NCBI GenBank assembly: GCA_003508835.1 | Contig: PUFA01000070.1 | Coordinates: forward strand, 2,728,001 to 2,792,000 | Direction: 5' to 3' | Source: Eonycteris spelaea | Lineage: Eukaryota > Chordata > Mammalia > Chiroptera > Pteropodidae | Length of the DNA stretch: 64,000 nt | In this document: in pieces, positions 21,911 through 33,440 of the stretch | How the letters are laid out: each line of letters opens with the position of its first letter | How positions within the stretch are numbered: the stretch's first letter is position 1 | Program-made: the position numbers and the translations under genes | Notes under the pieces: generated by a model | What the model saw: only the letters and a program-made list of their open reading frames with translations | What the model was told of the DNA's origin: nothing | Databases searched by the model: none

Positions 21911-23435
21911 AGGAGGAAGCTAGGGCTGATGGCCTCGGGGGCACGGGAGATTTGCTACTAACCTTTTTTCCTCCAGCTCTGCCGACACGGATAATAACGC
22001 GCCCAGTTTGAGGCTCAGAGGCTCATTAACTAGGGAATACACAAAAAGGCTCTCCTGGAAAGGAAGGCAGTCTTCTCCCCAACCCCAAATTATTTCCGAT
22101 GGGGTCATCGCATAAATCTACAGGTCACATCTGTTCAAAGAGAACTATTATAAATATTTGCGGACCTAGGAGTGAGAGTTACATCAGATTGCGTGTGTGT
22201 GTGTGTGTGTGTAAGATGGAGCGGGCACCACTCCCCACTCAGCAAAATGTACACAATGGGAGGATGTGAAAGAGTGTTAAAACCCTCTTCTCCCCAGATG
22301 CTTGAATGCTTTTCGTGTTCAGGGTAGAACCTTGGGCTGCAAGGTAGTTTGGAATTCCTAATATTTAGTGGTTAAGAAAAGCTTTGAAATGGAGAGAATG
22401 TTGCATAGAAAATTTTGAGCAGCAAAAACGAAAAGATGGAACAATTGAAGGAAGGGTGGGAGATAAAATAGATAATTGTAGACAGTTTCAAAAATGTCAT
22501 CCTCATTCTTTGAGCTCAGTAGGCGCTCCTAGAAAACTTTGCTCTCTTTGGCTGAGTTAGAGCTCAAATTTGTGTCCTCAGAGAGCTGTAGGTAAGGGTG
22601 TTTGGTTTGTTGTATTATAGTGAGCCCAAGAAGGTGCCCCTGGCTACAAGGTTGTGGTGGTGAAAGGTGCCTTCGTTTAGGTCCTTTTTTAAATTGCAAA
22701 TTTGATCTAAAGGTGTTTTAAATTTCTTCTCATCTATCTGCTTCTAAATTCTGAAAAATGGGAATACTGACTATGCAACGGAAATTGTTTTGCTCCTTTT
22801 CATTGGAAGCAGTATGTACTTGTGACTATTTTATTCTACAGAACTTAAAACTGATTCCATTTCTATGTTTCTAAAGGCAGTTGCTCCTCTTGGTGTTTGT
22901 TTCAGAACAACTTTAATGAAAAATGGTTGATTTGCAACAGCAACCATACCTTAACAAAGCTGTCAAATGCATTATACTGTAGCAAAGGGACATTAAAATG
23001 AGAAAAGCCATGTTAACAATGTTTATGAAATAATTCCTGAATATTTAAAATTAAGCTGCATGCTTATTTCTTTAATTATTCAGAAACCTTTATTTCATTT
23101 TATTTTATTTATTTTTAGATTTTCTGTTCCCATTTGGTAAATTTAGAGACAGTTGACATGGGGGAGGGGAGAGTTGTTATTTTCTTTTATTCAACAGACA
23201 AATGAATTAATAACAAACATCCTTATAGCTTGTATGGGGCATGTGACTCGAAATAAAAGTATACCAATGCAAAGCAGAAGTATGTTCAAAGGCTATACGG
23301 GAAAATTCTACCATGGTGTCATATCCTTTACCCTAACCAGCTGTCTCAAGAATTTATACTGTTAGTTAAATATATCCAGTCTTGGTTGTCATCCCCTCCT
23401 CTTTTTTTCAGCCTCAGGGCTGAGATTTCCCAGGG
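21911..23435. other. Unique sequence downstream of CpG island 1
   Basis: No exon or known repeat recognised apart from a (GT)n run at 22193-22212. Composition returns to AT-rich within about 200 bp of the island. Confidence 0.4.
22193..22212. repeat. (GT)10 microsatellite
   Basis: Ten uninterrupted GT units. Confidence 0.95.
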
Positions 23436-24425
23436 TTTTCTCCTCTCTTTTCTGTCCCAAGGTGATCTCATACATTCCTATGCATTTTAATCGCATCTGT
23501 ATGTTGATGGCTCCAAAATTTCTATCCCCAGAGTAAATATCTCTCCTGAGCTCAGTCATACACTTCGATCTGCTTAACAGCTTCTCAAGCATTTTAAAAG
23601 TGACAGATCCACAACTGAACTCTCTAATCTCACATCTTCAACATGTTTCTTCCCAGTCGTCTCATCCAAATAAATACTATAATTCCACTAAACACCCAAC
23701 TGATCAAGGCAGAAATATAGGAGTCATTTTTTTAAAACTACGTTTTCTTTACTCCTCACACCCAATCCATCACCAAATCCTAATCATTCTACCTCTGAAA
23801 TATATATAAATATATCTCCTAATTCCATCTTCTCTGTCCTACCCCAGTCCAAGCCACATCTTTTGCCAGGACTGCTACAAAACCTATTTACTGGTTTCTC
23901 CTGGCTTTATTATCTCTCTCTCATCGTTTTTTCCCCTGCCTCCCCCCAGCTCCCACCCTCTCAACCTTGCAAATATACAAGATGATTTTTTCAAACCATA
24001 AGTTGGATCCTGTCACTGCCATTCTTAAAAATGCTCAAATATTTTTGTGCCAGTGCCTACCAGACCTGTATGACTCAGTCTGCTTATTTCTCCAAATTCA
24101 TCTTGGGCTCTTTTTCATGACCTTCTGCGGCTTTCTCTTCAGGTCTTAAAGCTGACTCTTCCCCACACTATGCATGGATAACTTCATCTTATCCTTTAGT
24201 TTTAAGCAAAAATGTAACCTCAAGCCTTCTCCTAAGACATTCTATACTCTTAGCACTGTATTTGTTTCCTTTGTATCATGTTTCAAGTTATAATTATGTT
24301 ATTTTTGTTGTTTATTTGCTTTTGGTCTGTCTACTTGTAAGCTTCAGGTGGACAGGGACTATGTCTTTTATATAGACAGGGTCTAGCACAGTATTTGGTT
24401 CTCAATAAGAATTAGTTGTATGAAT
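23436..24425 (+). mobile_element. Long L2 LINE copy, 3' part
   Basis: Ordered L2 text over about 1 kb: 'GTATGTTGATGGCTCCAAAA', 'GAGTAAATATCTCTCCTGAG', 'ATAGGAGTCATTTTTTTAAA', 'CCAATCCATCACCAAATCCT', 'TGGATCCTGTCACTGCCATT', 'TTGTAAGCTTCAGGTGGACA', ending near 'TGGTTCTCAATAAGAATTAG'. The reading frame is broken and no functional endonuclease or reverse transcriptase is encoded. Confidence 0.8.
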
Positions 24426-24449
24426 GACCAAACTCTGAAGATGATCTCA

Positions 24450-24489
24450 ATGAAGTACTAATGTTCCATATCTCTGGCCACATCTCCCT

Positions 24490-24545
<56 letters not shown>

Positions 24546-25240
24546 CTATAAGACATCTCTACTGGGATTTCCCAGGGCATACCAGATTCAACAGGTCCAA
24601 AACTGATTTTGTGGTATGCTACCCTTCCTGTATTCTCTCCTTCCATCCATGATACCCCTATGCATTTGCCCTATTCAGAAATCTGGTGATGACACAAAAT
24701 TCCTTCCCTTTTTTCTCTCCTCAGATCTAACTGGCCATTAAGCCTTGTAAAAATGTCAAGCTACATCTTTTCTTCTCCTTCCCACTTTTCTCCAGTTGGT
24801 CAGGGCCTCCCAGTTTCCCACCAGGTTTACCACACTGAGCTTCTACAACTCTATGCTGGGCATATTGATCTTGCTGCTCCCCCAACATGCCAAGCATGCC
24901 CCTACCTTGGGATTCTTTCTTCCTGGAAGGCTCTCCCCCAGATTCATGCACGGCTCACTCCTTCACCTCTTTCAGTTCTTTGCTCAAATGACTGTTTCAG
25001 AGCTGCCTTCCTTAATCAGCCTTCACAAAATAGTAGTCAACCACTTCACTTTCTACTCCTAATTTTTTTCTTAGCACTTACATTATATATTTATGTGCCT
25101 TTTTGTTTATTATCTGTTTTCCCCAGCAAATTATAAACTTCACAAAGATGGAGATTTTGTTTGTTTCCTCCTTGCCGAATCTTCAGTGTCTCAGTGTCTG
25201 GACAGAGTAAGCACTCAGTGAATGTTTGTTGAATAAAGTA
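24450..25240 (+). mobile_element. Second L2 LINE copy with (CA)n inside
   Basis: 'AACAGGTCCAAAACTGATTT', 'CCAACATGCCAAGCATGCCC', 'TTCCTGGAAGGCTCTCCCCC', 'TCAGTTCTTTGCTCAAATGA', 'TAAACTTCACAAAGATGGAG' and 'GAATGTTTGTTGAATAAAGT' are in L2 order up to the normal 3' end. The overlapping 127- and 88-codon plus frames are L2 relics. Confidence 0.85.
24491..24544. repeat. (CA)27 microsatellite
   Basis: An uninterrupted 54-bp CA tract, likely polymorphic between individuals. Two short frames across it are artefacts. Confidence 0.97.
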
Positions 25241-25249
25241 TCTCCTCAC

Positions 25250-25815
25250 TTGTCTCTTTGACCTCTATCACGCTCCTTTATTCATCCTCTGAGCTGCCAT
25301 CAGAGTGATTTTCAAAAACCCAAATCTGCTTTTTTCCCCTTTCACGGGCACCCTCAATCTATACCATGTGGCCCAATTTCCTTAGTGTATGTTCCTGGAA
25401 GGCATAGTCATTGTCCAAGACCCCCCAGCTACCAGGTAGCAGAGCTGGGATTCAAATCTGAGACTTCAAGAATCCAAACTATATTTTCTGCTTCTTCAGG
25501 TTTACCACACCTCAGATATCCGATACCTCTGTGCTTTGGCATATGCTATTCCACCTACCAGGAATGTCCTTCTATTTCTTCCTTCTTCACCTTCTAAACT
25601 CTTACTGATCTTTTAAGACCAAACTCAAATGTCGCTACCTCTTTAAAACTTCTCTGATTCGTCTGGCTTGAATCAATCACTCCATTAGGGATTTAACCAT
25701 GGTACTTTATACATTTCTATTTTCACATTACCAATTTTATAATTATTTATCTACTTATCTTTCAGTCACATAGTGAGTACTCACTAGATCTTTGATACCT
25801 CTTGTGTTAGGTCCT
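25250..25815 (+). repeat. Third L2 fragment with an embedded MIR-like piece
   Basis: 'CATCAGAGTGATTTTCAAAA' and 'TTTAAGACCAAACTCAAATG' flank an MIR-like segment containing 'GCAGAGCTGGGATTCAAATC'. This suggests an MIR-like insertion into an L2, or a chance join of two relics. Confidence 0.65.
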
Positions 25816-25864
25816 ACAAGCTTCTCCTGCCACAGCACAACTGATTAACATTGATTATAACTGG

Positions 25865-26375
25865 GTTAAAGAATTTTGCTACATGCAGTGGTTATTTTTT
25901 AAATTGCCACAAATCCTTCGCTATTTTCCCATTGAGAGGTAGAGTGTATATCTGCTCTATGCAAATATGGGCAACCTTATTTTGACCAATAGAGTATGGC
26001 AAAAGTGATGCTCTATGACTTCCAAAGCTAGATCATAAAAGCCATGGAGCTTTCCCCACTGGCTCTCCGGGATGCTTGGTCTAGGTTAAGCCAATGGCTA
26101 AGTAAGAAGTCTGAGTATCCTGAGACAGCTATGCTAGAGAGGCCATGTATAGTCACTCCACTGAGCTCCCAAGCAAGAGACAGCATCATCTACACATCCA
26201 TGTTATATGTCCCAGCTGACATCTCAAGCCACATGAGAAACCCCCGGGGAGAACTGCCCAGCTGAGCCTTCCAAATTCCTCACCCAGAAAATCGTGAGCA
26301 AAGTATGATAGCTGTTTTAAGCTGTGGGGTTTGGGAGATATTTGTTTACAATAACAGGTAATTGAAACACTACCA
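25865..26375 (+). repeat. MaLR-type LTR (MLT1-like)
   Basis: 'ACCAATAGAGTATGGCAAAA', 'GTGATGCTCTATGACTTCCA', 'TGGTCTAGGTTAAGCCAATG', 'TGAGAAACCCCCGGGGAGAA' and 'TGTTTTAAGCTGTGGGGTTT' follow the order of MLT1/MST-type LTRs in plus orientation. No internal retroviral region is attached. Confidence 0.75.
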
Positions 26376-26775
26376 GAACTGACTTCTGCCTATACTGATT
26401 ATTTATTTCAAAAAACCCTCTAGTTAGGTCCTGTCTGTTTACATTCATAATGATCTATCAGCAACTCTCTTATCTCACAAATTATAAAACCAACCATATT
26501 TTTGCATAATTCCGTTAACACTTTTTCTAATTTTCTATAGTTCTGGAGGCTCTTTGACTGACCATTTTATGTAAAGAACAAGTAGGTTACAAATATAGCT
26601 CCTCTCTTAATGTTCAATGATACATTCCCACTGCCTTGGGAAGAAACCTTCCTAGAACACTATAAGATGGTTTGAGGATTTCACTGACTCTTCATTTTGT
26701 GGATGGGAACTGGTTATAAGTCACATTGCATGATTTCAGTAGATTATTAGTAAATGTTCTTTTAAAAAATTATCC
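26376..26775. other. Unique sequence, nothing recognised
   Basis: AT-rich spacer between an LTR relic and an L1 3' end. Confidence 0.4.
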
Positions 26776-27085
26776 TTGAAAATATCATGCTAAGTGAAAT
26801 AAGTCAGTTATGAAAGGACAAATACTATGTGATTCCGCCTCTGTGAGGTACCTAGAGTAATCAAATTCATAGAGGCAGAAAGTAGAATGGTTGTGGGGGC
26901 TATGGAAGGGAAGAATAGGAAGTTGGTGTTAATAAAACAATTTCAGTTGAGGAAGATGAAAAACTTCTGGAGGTGGATGATGGTGATGGTTGCACAACTA
27001 TGTCAATGTACTTAACGCCACTTGATTATACACTTTAAAATTGTTAAATGGGAAGTTGTATGTTACATACATTTTACCAAAATTA
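26776..27085 (+). mobile_element. L1 LINE 3' end
   Basis: 'ATCATGCTAAGTGAAATAAG', 'GGACAAATACTATGTGATTC', 'GATGGTGATGGTTGCACAAC', 'GATTATACACTTTAAAATTG' and 'ACATTTTACCAAAATTAAAA' form a typical L1M 3' UTR in plus orientation. It is truncated at the 5' side. Confidence 0.88.
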
Positions 27086-29310
27086 AAAATCCAAAAATTT
27101 CTCTATTCCAACACCCCCTATAAGAATTAAGGCAAGCAGAACAGTCTCCTGACAGATCAGATAACAATCCTTCAAGTGGGATAAAACCGAATGATCTCCT
27201 CTCTCTTTTAGAAGCTCCCCTGCCATAGCAGGAAGATAAATATCCTCCTCTAGTCTGTAATGACATTGTTTTATTGTCATGAACAAAAATGGCCTCAAAA
27301 AAAGTGGTTGCAGTATCTAATGACTATCAAAAATAATGGCCTAACCAATCACAAAAAAAATTAACGTTTTGGTTTGTGGGAGCCATTCTCAACTCATTCA
27401 ATTTCATTTTGTAATGAACTTATCCTAGAGTCCCATCAGAAAGCCTCATCGTTTGGTCAGAGGTACTGTGGGCAGCCTACTGATGTTTTCTTCCAGCCAC
27501 TGTGGGTGATTAAGAAACACCAGCTTTGAACATTTTTCCATGCCAAAACAGTATGGATCTCCAGGGACTCAATTAAACATTTATTCAAGTGTCTGGAGCG
27601 CATTCAAAGCAACTTCCTAAGGAAAATGTTGGCTCGCCCTTGAGATGTCCCTGCAGCCCACCTCAGGAAAACTAGGGTGGTCTTCACCAGTATGAATACA
27701 TTGATTTGCTTCTGCAACTTTTGTAGGAAGACAAACTTGGCATTTGCTCAGTCGTTTTCCAAACCCTATGAATCTGTATTCTGTGATCCCAAAATTGATA
27801 CTAATACTCTGGGTCCTTGGCAGAGAGCGTCATCTTAGTTGTAAAGTATTTGGCTCTTACCAAGATCCCAGCTAAGAGAAGTGATACGTGGGGAAGACTG
27901 TCCAGTGGGTATGTTATTTAGTGCTCAAGGTGAACCCCCAAACACTGAATTATATACACTTAGTCTACAAAAACTCACCTTCCACTTGAGTCTTGGTTTT
28001 TATGTGAGGTTATTACAAAACAGAACTGTCATATCTCCTTTTCTAAAAAAGGTACTTTTAGAACACTACCTGTTAAATCTCTTGGTGCCCTTTATGATAC
28101 TCTACATAGTAAATTTCTTTTGTAATTCAGTTTCATTTGCAAACAGGCATTCTTTGCATTTTTCAACAGTAAGACTCAGGGTTTTTCCTCTCTTTACTTT
28201 GGCTGCTAAGAAGCTTAGAGACAAATCTGAAGCTTCACCTGAGTAACTCTTAGGACTGCCTTGTTTCAATTTTCTACTTTTTCTTTTTTGGTTTTCTGTT
28301 TTGATTTTATCAATTTATTTGAAATCGGGTATTTTTGGTTATAGATCACACAGATTCTTTGAGGAAAGACTAAGTAATACATATTTAGCTCATAACTTTT
28401 AACTCCCTTTAATTATCACCTCGGCCTAGCCTCAATTTACAGAAATTGACCCCCAAAATGAGTGGTTAAGAAATTTAGAAAGAGACAACTTAAAGTTGAC
28501 ATAAGGTGCCCTTTATGATACTAAAAAGCAGTATACTAAATTTGTATTAAAGACCCTCTTATGGGGAATTCCTTCACTTACAGGAAGGCTAGACTCACTA
28601 TTAATATAGGACAATCCTTTCACTGGGAGTAATCCCACCTCCACCGAATTCTCTAGTATTATATTTAGATCCTATCTTGAGGGGTTTATATTTTCTACTC
28701 CTTGCTATGATTTAAACTTTCTTCCTCTGTTCCACCATTAGATTGGATGATCTGTGAGGGTAGAAGCTCCACATTTTTTCATATTCTATTCCTTTCTTAC
28801 CCTTCCTAACAGAGAGGTTTGTTCAAATATTCACTGAATGAAAAATAAGTCACTCACTAAATGATGTTCTTTCAAAGACTCCCTTGCATGTGTTATTTAC
28901 TCTTGGGAATCTGCTGCACAGTTTTGTCTCTTTCTCTGTAACATCAAACATTGTTTACCCAGACAGGATACATATGAGCATATGACATTCCTCACATCGC
29001 TTTGTTCTTCAATTAAGATTACCATAAGTTTTTGATAAGTAAAAAAATGCGAGTCTCAGTAGGGCCTTTCTATTCCTTCCCGCGATCATTAACTTCACTT
29101 TCCAAAATTATTACGTGTTTCTCTGAAAAGATGGGAACTGACAGATTTTGGAATACATTCCTAGAAAATTTAGTTTAAATAGCAATTTGTATGGGTATGC
29201 CATTTATGATTTTCTAGCAGAGGTAATTAAAAAAAAAAACCACTAAATAGAAATCTGCTATGAAGAAATGTTAGTCAACTTCCATTCTGAAAGTTTTAAA
29301 AATCTAGTGG
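27086..29310. other. Unique stretch between L1 and CpG island 2
   Basis: About 2.2 kb without a recognised repeat or exon. A 121-codon plus frame at 27881-28246 has no visible domain. Confidence 0.4.
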
Positions 29311-29325
29311 CTGAATCCTTGCCAA

Positions 29326-29364
29326 GGGCGGGGCGGGGCGGGGCAAGAAATGAATTTATAAAGG
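29326..29364 (+). promoter_or_regulatory. GC boxes plus TATA box (candidate core promoter)
   Basis: Overlapping GGGCGGGGC repeats at 29326-29344 are followed 12 bp later by TATAAAGG at 29357-29364. GC boxes upstream of a TATA box in this orientation predict plus-strand transcription starting near 29385-29395. No exon is recognisable downstream. Confidence 0.45.
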
Positions 29365-29914
29365 AAAGTCTGACAAGCACATCCGTGAGCGCATGTATAT
29401 GTTACGTTCTTTGGGTGGGTGGAGGCTGCAGTTCATTAAGATTCCTTAGGTGTCCTGACTGACCAGTTGCTTGGCTTTTGCGCTTAAAATAGCTTTTGTT
29501 TTCCCCCCTATACTCCTCTTCCCGTGGAGTCGCAGTTCGCAGTTTACCGCTGCCGCTCCCCACCCCACCCGGTCCAGGATCAGGCTGAGGTACAGGGACA
29601 ACCACTCACCGGGTCCCCGGGCCTGGCCTGGCGTGCCCGGCCCCACGCGTGCCACTGCCGGCCTCCCGGTACCTTTGGCCGGCGGACCTGCCTGCGAACC
29701 CCGCTTCCTGGGGCATGAAAATTGCGCACAGGAGAAAGAAACGTTTCCATCCCGAGGGCAGTGCAAGGTGCGCACAGACACCTCCTCTGGCAGCAGGAGG
29801 ACCAGTGTCGGTGACAGGAACAGCTGCTCCCAAAGACGCCTCCCAGGGGCCCACCACAGGTGTCCCCGAGATGGCGTCGTCTCCCGGGTCTGCGACGCGC
29901 AAGAGCTCACGACT

Positions 29915-29940
29915 GGGCGGGGCGAAAGGTTTTTAAATAG
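29915..29940 (+). promoter_or_regulatory. Second GC box and TATA-like word
   Basis: GGGCGGGGC at 29915-29923 is followed by an A/T-rich TTTTTAAATAG at 29930-29940, at the downstream edge of the island. It could be an alternative core promoter or a chance pairing. Confidence 0.3.
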
Positions 29941-30070
29941 CTCCCTCCTCGCAAATGTCCCCTGTGCTTGCCCGGAAGGTGTTTCGCTCAGCCACATGTC
30001 AGTGGAGGCCGATTTGACTTTCCTCAATTAGAGGCAAGTTTAGAGGTGGATTAGCACTTAAGGTTATTAT

Positions 30071-30075
<5 letters not shown>

Positions 30076-30103
<28 letters not shown>
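30076..30103. repeat. A28 homopolymer
   Basis: 28 uninterrupted A just downstream of CpG island 2. No polyadenylation signal was seen directly upstream and no target-site duplication was found, so it is listed only as a homopolymer. Confidence 0.9.
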
Positions 30104-30105
<2 letters not shown>

Positions 30106-32087
30106 TGTTCGAAAAGGGAGAGACCGCAGTGAAGTGGTGAGTAGGAGGGGAGCAGTGTTAAGGTCTCTACCAACCACCAGAAATCTAACTTGTTACAAGT
30201 TTGTGACGGTTTATTAGCTTTCCCAAAAGTCCTCAGATTAGCCTGACAGCTCCTTCCCTAAAAATACCAACTAAAAGCCTCCGACTCGGGGAGCAGTTAA
30301 ACGGTGTCACTGAATCCAGTCTCAGAGCGATTACGGAGTTAATTCACATAATAAGCAAATCATTGAACTGACAGATTATTATATGAACACGGACAAATTG
30401 TTACATAAAATATTTTGATACTGATTGTTTTATTAGTAATGTTAAGCCTCTTCATAGCTGTTTCTGTTTCTCGAGACTGACATGTTAAACAATGCTCACT
30501 ACTAAATAAATAAACCAAACTGGTGCAAACTAATTGTCTCCGTCATTTAACTGTACAGTTTCATTAACGTTATTAATGCAAGTATTGATAATTCTACTGG
30601 ATACATACACGGACAACATTTTTTTTCCGTAACAAATGTTACCCATATAGAAAAACATGCTAACTTAAAGTGGAATCGAATAACACTCAAGTTGAAAACT
30701 GATCCTTTTGATGTTTAAAGATATGTTAAGGGTTCTTATATCCTTAGACTATTACAGGATTTAAATTGCACATGCCCTGGCTATGAATAGCAATTTCAAT
30801 TATTATTAATGATTTAACCATAATCCTAAATTAAAACTTAGATAAATATGTTACACCTAGCAAAGAAAAGGGAAATGTAATCTATTTTTCATTTTATCAA
30901 AGGAAGTTCTGTTCAGTTTACTTAGTGCTGTACAGTTATAATTTCTAGTTTTAATAGAACTATGTGCATATAAAATCAAAATGATTAAGAGATATTTTGC
31001 TGATAAAAAGAAACACAGCAACTCAATTCTTTACATCTTAAATAAAGCTTCATTGAAAATTTTTAACTAATGAAAAGTCTTTGATAACTCAAGTGGAGTG
31101 TTATATATCACAGAATGGGTGAAAAGTCACATTTTAAATTTAGCTGGCATTATTCTTTCTCTCAGAAAATGGAACCTTACCTATAAGGTTAGGTGGACTT
31201 GGGGGAAGGGTGAAAAGTTGGGAAAAAGGAAGAAAACCCCTAAAAAATTTTAGTTTATGAATTAAAGACAGTATAAATACATCAATAAATTATAAATATA
31301 TATTCTTTTTTCTGTAAAGAGTAAATAAAGTACAAAGTAAAACTTATTAAAATTTCCCGCAACACAGAGGAAGTGTTCAGGCAATACCATTTACACCATT
31401 CCATCTTTCTCTTTCTGGGCGCTAATTTAACTAAAAATATGTAAGAGAAGTAAGAAAAATTCAGCAACATCACAGAAACAGTGCTGTTTCTTAGGAGGGC
31501 AGCTTTGCATGAGTAGTATTAAGAGCCTTGAAGATACTAACTTTGGCATGAGGAGCTTAACATAGGACCAAAAATCAAATATGCCTGTTAATGGTCCTGT
31601 TAGCATGCCGTTTGTAGTTTTTTAAAAAACAAATTACGAAGAATGATAGAAGTTTATCTAGAGGAGAGAAACCAGCAGATTAGAAATTTGTTCGATCAAT
31701 TGAAAATATTAAAGGAGTTCAGTTATGACCTCAGTAAAGGAAAATACAGGATTACTAATAAGCATATTTAATTATTTATGTGTTACCCTTAGAGCCCTGG
31801 AGTTGGGACATGCTGAGAAATTTAGTCAGAAGAAATGAGATTTCAGTGGAAATGGGAGAAATAGATGCTAGTGTCTGAAGACTTTCTTGATCATAAGGTT
31901 ATGAAATAGTAACAAGTCACTAAACAATGCATTCTTACAAGACTATATCTAAACTACCTGTTTAATATACCTGAATGTTTAGAATTTTCTAGACTAGCTG
32001 GCAAAGAAAGCTGGACTTGAGAAGTCCTTCTGGTTGTTTATTGTGAATTTCTACATAGAAATAAAACATGTGCAAGTATGTTGCATT
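30104..32087. other. Repeat-free AT-rich stretch
   Basis: Nearly 2 kb without a recognisable repeat, rich in TAAT-type words (e.g. TTAATTCACATAATAAGCAA near 30339). It follows a CpG island and could hold conserved regulatory DNA. That is inference; no conservation data are available here. Confidence 0.35.
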
Positions 32088-32886
32088 AAGATGTTGCTTT
32101 TGCAATAACAAATGTTGGAGAGGATGTGGAGAAATAGGAACCCTCATACACTGCTGGTGGGACTGCAAATTAGTAGAGCCACTATGGAAAATAGTATGGA
32201 AGTTCCTCAAAAAAACTGAGAATTGACCTACCATATGATCCAGCAATCCCTCTACTGGGTATTTACCCCAAAGACCTGAAAACTCATATCTATAAAGATA
32301 TTTGTACATCAATGCTCATAGCAGCATTATTCACAGTGGCAAGGACATGCAAGCAACCAAAATTTCCTACGATAGATGATTGGCTAAAGAAGCTATGGTA
32401 AATATACACAATGGGATATTACTCAGCCATAAGAAAAGATGAAATACTGCCATTTGCGACAACATGGATGGAACTCGAGATAACCATACTGAGCAAAATA
32501 AACCAGACAGAAAAAGACATGATATCACTTATATGTGGGTTATAAAACTAAAAGCAACAAAAGAACAAGACAAACAAACAGAGACTCATGGACATGGACT
32601 ACAGACTAGTGGTTACCAGAGGACTATAGAGTAATGGTTATTAGTGGGGTAGGGGAGGAGGGGGGAGGTAGGCAGGGTAAAGGGAGTCAAATATAGGGGG
32701 TTAGGGGAGGGCGAAGTGGGTAAAAAGGATCAAATATATGGCAGCTAAAGGAAACTGGATTTTGGGTAATGAACACACAATAGAATATACAGATGTCAAA
32801 TAATAATGTACATCTGAAAATTGTATGATTGTATTAACCAATGTTACCTCAATAAACTTGATTTTAAAAAAAAGGTGTTGCTTTTG
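32088..32886 (+). mobile_element. 5'-truncated L1 insertion with target-site duplication
   Basis: The body (about 32103-32871) runs from the ORF2 C-terminal region ('GGAGAGGATGTGGAGAAATA', 'GATCCAGCAATCCCTCTACT', 'GGATATTACTCAGCCATAAG') through a G-rich 3' UTR to 'CAATAAACTTGATTTTAAAA'. The 15-bp flanks 32088-32102 and 32872-32886 match except for one base, the mark of a target-primed insertion. The frame is interrupted and there is no 5' half, so it cannot move. It is the least diverged repeat in the window. Confidence 0.95.
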
Positions 32887-33309
32887 ATGATAAATTCTTC
32901 CTTTATCATTTTTTTCTCTATTCCTATAATTTATTTGATTTTTTATAAAAATAGTCATCTGCTAGCTTGGACTGTCTACATAAACTCTCTGAGCATTATT
33001 TTCTTCAACTGTTCTATCTTACAAGTTGTCTTGATGATCAAATACAAATGAAAGTAAATTTATATTTTAAAAAGGTAATTAGTATTACAAGAAATGCCTT
33101 ACAAATTTGGATTATGGGTGATGATCTTCTAAATTTTTTTATTGCTGATTTGGTTGCCTTTTCCCAAAGTGACTAAAAGACCAAGAGTATACTTGCCTTT
33201 TCTTGTTAGGATTTTTAGTTGTTATTAATTTTTTTTTCTTCTAAGAAGTTAAATGAACACACTAGTGGAGACATACCTTAAATTAGCCTGCTTTAAGGAA
33301 CACACTTGC
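32887..33309. other. Unique sequence, nothing recognised
   Basis: AT-rich DNA without a long frame or clear repeat. Confidence 0.4.
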
Positions 33310-33314
33310 TATTA

Positions 33315-33440
33315 GAGGTAAACATCAGAATTCCTAGTGACCTACCCCAGACCCAATGAGCCATGAAACTCCAAGGGTAGGATCCAGAGATCCTAGTTTT
33401 AAAAAGCTCCACAAACAAGATGCATGCCCCCAAATCTACA
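33315..33440. mobile_element. hAT-Charlie MITE (MER20-like), probable
   Basis: 'AAACATCAGAATTCCTAGTG', 'CCTACCCCAGACCCAATGAG' and 'CTAGTTTTAAAAAGCTCCAC' resemble the body of MER20/MER5-type elements. The terminal inverted repeats are not clear. Confidence 0.5.

Larger units (their letters stand above)
29320..29960. promoter_or_regulatory. CpG island 2
   Basis: About 640 bp with raised GC and CpG content, weaker than the island at 20.6-21.9 kb. It begins with a run of GC boxes and ends with a GC box beside a TATA-like word. Frames of 186 and 193 codons on opposite strands overlap in it. Both open with a TTG rather than an ATG, so neither is a credible protein gene. Confidence 0.75.

Noticed and set aside
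24491..24544. Regularly spaced repeats that might suggest a CRISPR-like array
   Set aside because: This is a dinucleotide microsatellite; no direct repeats with unique spacers occur anywhere in the window.
24753..25136. 127-codon plus frame
   Set aside because: Lies entirely in a recognisable L2 copy and is not in an L2 protein frame of useful length.
29446..30031. Overlapping 186- and 193-codon frames on opposite strands in CpG island 2
   Set aside because: Both open with TTG instead of ATG, overlap each other almost fully, and are explained by the scarcity of stop codons in GC-rich DNA.
30076..30103. A28 run as the tail of a retroposed copy of CpG island 2
   Set aside because: No AATAAA directly upstream and no matching target-site duplication was found.
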